A DNA stretch of 64,000 nt, taken from positions 339,501-403,500 of the forward strand of contig CAJNDS010000657.1 of NCBI GenBank assembly GCA_905221605.1, read 5' to 3'. The notes under the pieces were generated by a model. It had not been told where the DNA came from and made no database searches. It worked only from the letters and a program-made list of their open reading frames with translations. The position numbers and the translations under genes were made by a program. This DNA is from Symbiodinium natans (lineage: Eukaryota; Sar; Dinophyceae; Suessiales; Symbiodiniaceae). Within the stretch, counting starts at the first letter, position 1, and each line of letters starts with the position of its first letter. Positions 63,401-64,000 of this stretch are shown here, in pieces.

Positions 63401-63824
63401 ATTTAGCCACGGATTTCCTAGCTCTGTAGAATTCTGATCAAGAGCAAAAAATCAGAGAACCCACAACAGTAGTGCTGGCAAAATCAGGGAACACGGGCAT
63501 TTCTTGCTAGGGTTGAGCACTTGGGTAGTTCCCTAGATTACGGTCCCTTTCTTGGGCACCCATGACAAGGCGACACCTATTAAAGAAGGATCCAAAATGC
63601 AGCCCTAACACCTAAACCCTAAACCCTCAAACCCCAAACCCGCGTGTTGTCTGACGGCCTGTTCCGATAACCCTAAACCCCTAAACCCCTAAACCCCAAA
63701 ACCCCCAAACCCCAAAACCCCTAAACCCCTCAACCCCTCAACCCCTCAACCCCTAAATCCCATAACAGCTCATCCTTCCGGCCGGGCTGCGCAACAGCGC
63801 TTTCTCGCCGAAGTAGTCGCCCGC
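49060..63824 (-). CDS. Multi-domain cyclic-nucleotide-binding protein (PKG-type), partial gene of at least 16 exons
   Basis: In alveolates such proteins are mostly cGMP-dependent kinases with several N-terminal cNMP-binding domains (CNBDs). Exons 1-3 (63824-61011) give the end of one CNBD with the phosphate-binding cassette [16 protein letters not shown]. Exons 6-13 give a complete CNBD from its first helix to the cassette [16 protein letters not shown] and the helix [10 protein letters not shown]. Exons 14-16 start a third ([14 protein letters not shown] ... [12 protein letters not shown]). All joins keep frame, 14 of 16 donors are GC, and 15 of 16 acceptors are AG|G. Introns hold TTTAGGG arrays, poly-G runs and MITEs. 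The 5' end lies beyond the window; no kinase exon was found on the 3' side, where the 10-kb satellite island begins. A regulatory subunit or cNMP-gated channel is possible, but the repeated PRxAT cassettes and linkers favour PKG. Some small exons may be missing. Confidence 0.8.
49888..49915 (-). CDS. PKG-type gene, exon 15 (28-nt microexon)
   Basis: Between acceptor TTTTGCAG|G and GC donor CAAG|GCCGCA it codes ALVEMHFTQ plus one base of Gly. It is needed to join LAK (exon 14) to GEDVV (exon 16) in the CNBD pattern. One of the shortest exons in the window. Confidence 0.75.
50524..50592 (-). CDS. PKG-type gene, exon 14 (helix A of third CNBD)
   Basis: After acceptor CCAAG|G the frame reads [18 protein letters not shown] then KALAK, the typical helix opening a CNBD (FL-x-x-V-x-(L/I)L-x-x-L-x-x-x-E). 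The GC donor reads GCGGTTTAGGG, so the intron opens with a telomere unit. Confidence 0.85.
51179..51235. mobile_element. Relative of the poly-G-ended intron element of 21236
   Basis: AATAGTAGGATTCCCTTAAA, AAGGACCCCAAGAAGGTA and CCCCTAATTTCGGAAA, preceded by a CCCCCC run. Shares its core with 21266-21335. Confidence 0.6.
51385..51479. repeat. CTCTCA hexamer array (~15 units)
   Basis: (CACTCT)n without change over 90 bp. It is open in all frames but not coding. Confidence 0.95.
51875..51919 (-). CDS. PKG-type gene, exon 13 (linker helix)
   Basis: Between ATGCAG|G and donor [21 protein letters not shown], phase 0 at both ends. It links the second CNBD (IDRSNFK) to the third (VRYLND). One of only two GT donors in the gene. 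Confidence 0.85.
52334..52381 (-). CDS. PKG-type gene, exon 12 (end of second CNBD)
   Basis: [16 protein letters not shown] between ATGAAG|G and GC donor GCTCTC. The W-x-(I/L)-DR-x-x-F motif follows the phosphate-binding cassette in PKA/PKG domains. Confidence 0.85.
52918..52981 (-). CDS. PKG-type gene, exon 11 (phosphate-binding cassette)
   Basis: After CCCAG|G, completing a Glu codon, the frame reads [18 protein letters not shown] then TKL, to GC donor GCGAGT. The Arg and Ala-Thr of PRAAT are the cyclic-phosphate ligands, so this domain should be able to bind nucleotide. Confidence 0.9.
53499..53536 (-). CDS. PKG-type gene, exon 10 (start of cassette)
   Basis: [13 protein letters not shown] between GGCGAG|G and GC donor GA|GCTCCC (38 nt). 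The GC choice joins FGE directly to LALLYF, restoring the family cassette; the alternative GTGAGC donor 18 bp on would insert six residues. Confidence 0.85.
53826..53860. repeat. Perfect 35-nt palindrome
   Basis: TGCTTGCGTTTTGCACC, one central A, then GGTGCAAAACGCAAGCA. A 17-bp stem with a one-base centre, inside the 787-bp element. Confidence 0.95.
54078..54335. repeat. 57-bp minisatellite, ~4.5 copies
   Basis: Unit words CGCACGATGAGAACGTCCG, TGTGACCAGTGCGTGCGA and ATGGCCAGAGCATCCATGTC. 57 is a multiple of 3, so frames remain open on both strands. Confidence 0.95.
54867..54970. repeat. TTTAGGG array (~14 units) in intron 9
   Basis: Perfect heptamers ending in a TTTATAGGG variant. A similar pure array lies at 55192-55266, 145 bp before exon 9 in the same intron. 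Confidence 0.95.
55411..55473 (-). CDS. PKG-type gene, exon 9 (loop of second CNBD)
   Basis: [20 protein letters not shown] then K, between ATGGCGCAG|G and GC donor GCAGGT, which runs into TTTAGG. The acidic Gly-rich loop before [13 protein letters not shown] fits the variable region of CNBDs. An ATG just upstream would allow a start here, but phase and context favour an internal exon. Confidence 0.6.
56337..56390 (-). CDS. PKG-type gene, exon 8 (second CNBD, first strands)
   Basis: [18 protein letters not shown] between CCAAAG|G and donor GCCCGG (or GACGCC three bases earlier). It matches G-x-x-(V/I)I-x-x-x-(D/N)-x-x-AD-x-FY of PKG domains. Confidence 0.85.
56962..57009 (-). CDS. PKG-type gene, exon 7 (helix B of second CNBD)
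   Basis: [16 protein letters not shown] between CCCCAG|G and donor [17 protein letters not shown] followed by EGQLVI matches the helix before the first CNBD strand in PKGs. A few residues may be missing between RESFF (exon 6) and GRL. Confidence 0.8.
57608..57716. mobile_element. MITE family A, copy 3, in intron 6
   Basis: TTGGGATGTTCCCCCTTACA with CTAACAGTCC at the left, ACTGTTATAAGGGGGCGC and ATCGCAA at the right. The flanks GTGTAAGG and GTGTCAGG are an 8-bp duplication with one change. The centre holds a poly-C run. Confidence 0.85.
58804..58878 (-). CDS. PKG-type gene, exon 6 (helix A of second CNBD)
   Basis: [19 protein letters not shown] then RRESFF, between GGCAAG|G and GC donor GCCACG. 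K(T/S)-x-x-D-x-x-x-I-x-x-AL-x-x-x-x-F opens the CNBD tandem in PKGs. Confidence 0.8.
59226..59288 (-). CDS. PKG-type gene, exon 5 (linker, probable)
   Basis: [20 protein letters not shown] then F, between GTGCAG|G and GC donor GCATGG, phase 0 at both ends. Basic linker with a KRRAFS site that resembles an autophosphorylation or pseudosubstrate motif (inference). Confidence 0.6.
60085..60144 (-). CDS. PKG-type gene, exon 4 (linker, probable)
   Basis: [20 protein letters not shown] between CACGAG and GC donor GCTCGG. It continues the C-helix of exon 3. The acceptor is the only one here not followed by G, so the start is the least sure of the set. Confidence 0.5.
60428..60560. repeat. Nonamer variant array GGTTTAGGC
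   Basis: About 14 units of GGTTTAGGC, interrupted by two normal TTTAGGG units and one GCTTTAGG-like change; not seen elsewhere in the window. Confidence 0.9.
61011..61040 (-). CDS. PKG-type gene, exon 3 (30-nt microexon)
   Basis: [10 protein letters not shown] between CTCTGAG|G and GC donor GCGACC, phase 0. It matches the R-x-x-F-x-x-LLG-x-L helix that follows a CNBD beta-barrel. Confidence 0.7.
61070..61870. repeat. Higher-order repeat, four ~175-215-bp units
   Basis: Each unit contains GAGTTTCGGGGATTTGGGG (61147, 61361, 61568, 61742), then AGGATC(T/G)TAGGGCTTGAAG, GGTTTCGGAGTTTCGGG and GGAGCTTGGGGTTTAGG, separated by TTTAGGG runs of varying length. It lies in intron 2. Confidence 0.9.
62751..62818 (-). 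CDS. PKG-type gene, exon 2 (first CNBD in window, cassette end)
   Basis: After CAAAAG|G, completing an Arg codon: [18 protein letters not shown] then ITRK, GC donor GCCCCC running into poly-C. With exon 1 it gives [16 protein letters not shown], a complete phosphate-binding cassette with its Arg. Confidence 0.9.
63791..63824 (-). CDS. PKG-type gene, exon 1 in window (first CNBD, cassette start)
   Basis: [11 protein letters not shown] plus one base, between CATGCCAG|G and GC donor GCAGCC (34 nt). GDYFGE-x-ALL is the most conserved stretch of PKA/PKG CNBDs. Earlier exons lie beyond the right edge. Confidence 0.85.
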
Positions 63825-64000
63825 CTGGCATGCCGAAGTCAGGGCTCAATGTAGGGTTTCGGGGTTTGGCGTTTAGGGCTTGGGGTTTAGGGTTTGGGGT
63901 TTGGCGTTTGGGGTTTAGGGTTTGGGGTTTACTGTAGGGTGCCAGGGCTTTAGGGTTCAGGGCCTCGGGCTATGCAGGCTTCAGGGTCTTAGGGTTTCTT

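Larger units (their letters stand above)
55500..64000. repeat. Repeat matrix around exons 1-8
   Basis: TTTAGGG arrays at 55500-55620, 58890-59010 and 60570-60640, CCCTAAA at 58685-58790, 59520-59860, 60903-60980, 62290-62350 and 62470-62520, an AGGCGGTTT array at 60428-60560, higher-order repeats at 61070-61870, and poly-G at 57337-57354 and 62739-62749. Direction changes many times. Confidence 0.85.

Overview
The window reads as nuclear DNA of a dinoflagellate, most likely of the Suessiales/Symbiodiniaceae kind. The reasons are: (i) TTTAGGG/CCCTAAA repeats, the plant/alveolate telomere unit, scattered in both orientations through about half of the window; (ii) very short GC-rich exons that can be joined by hand through GC-AG or GT-AG introns whose acceptors are nearly always AG|G; (iii) a ubiquitin-like plus RCC1-repeat gene of a kind common in these genomes; (iv) a multi-domain cyclic-nucleotide-binding gene of the alveolate PKG type. 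Nothing bacterial (operons, ribosome binding sites) is seen. The species assignment is inference.

Layout. 1-2010: degenerate telomere-like repeats. 2011-10334: an 8.3-kb hAT-type DNA transposon with a 9-bp perfect terminal inverted repeat and a perfect 8-bp target duplication. On its minus strand it carries a split DUF659/BED-type transposase and, inside it, an open gene for a divergent histone H3-like protein. 10335-14780: telomere-like repeats that separate three phase-compatible exons of a bestrophin-type anion channel (minus). 15231-16697: a broken ubiquitin-like/RCC1 gene (minus). 16780-28900: repeat arrays with small coding islands on both strands and several inverted-repeat elements (MITEs). 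29068-34740 (minus): an uncharacterised exon, a methyltransferase-like gene, and a family-7 (beta-1,4-galactosyltransferase type) glycosyltransferase in four exons. 35-38.4 kb: plus-strand coding islands and an uncharacterised minus-strand region.

38520-48546 is a 10-kb satellite island bounded by inverted copies of one sequence. It holds a ~340-bp AT-rich palindromic repeat, a TCATCA tract, an 87-bp tandem repeat, the same repeat inverted, and ~1.2-kb pyrimidine-rich repeats. 49060-63824 (minus) holds at least 16 small exons (28-75 nt) of one cyclic-nucleotide-binding gene: the end of one cNMP domain, a whole second one and the start of a third. Their introns are telomere-like arrays, poly-G tracts and MITEs. 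The gene runs off the right edge, and its 3' part was not found.

The main point is that the telomere-like arrays are not chromosome ends here. They are the intron and intergenic matrix of ordinary genes and often abut splice sites directly. Reading frames that look longest (in the 87-bp satellite, the GA tracts, the TTTAGGG arrays) are not genes, while many true exons are too short to stand out as reading frames. Splice sites were chosen by eye from phase and family resemblance and have no transcript support.
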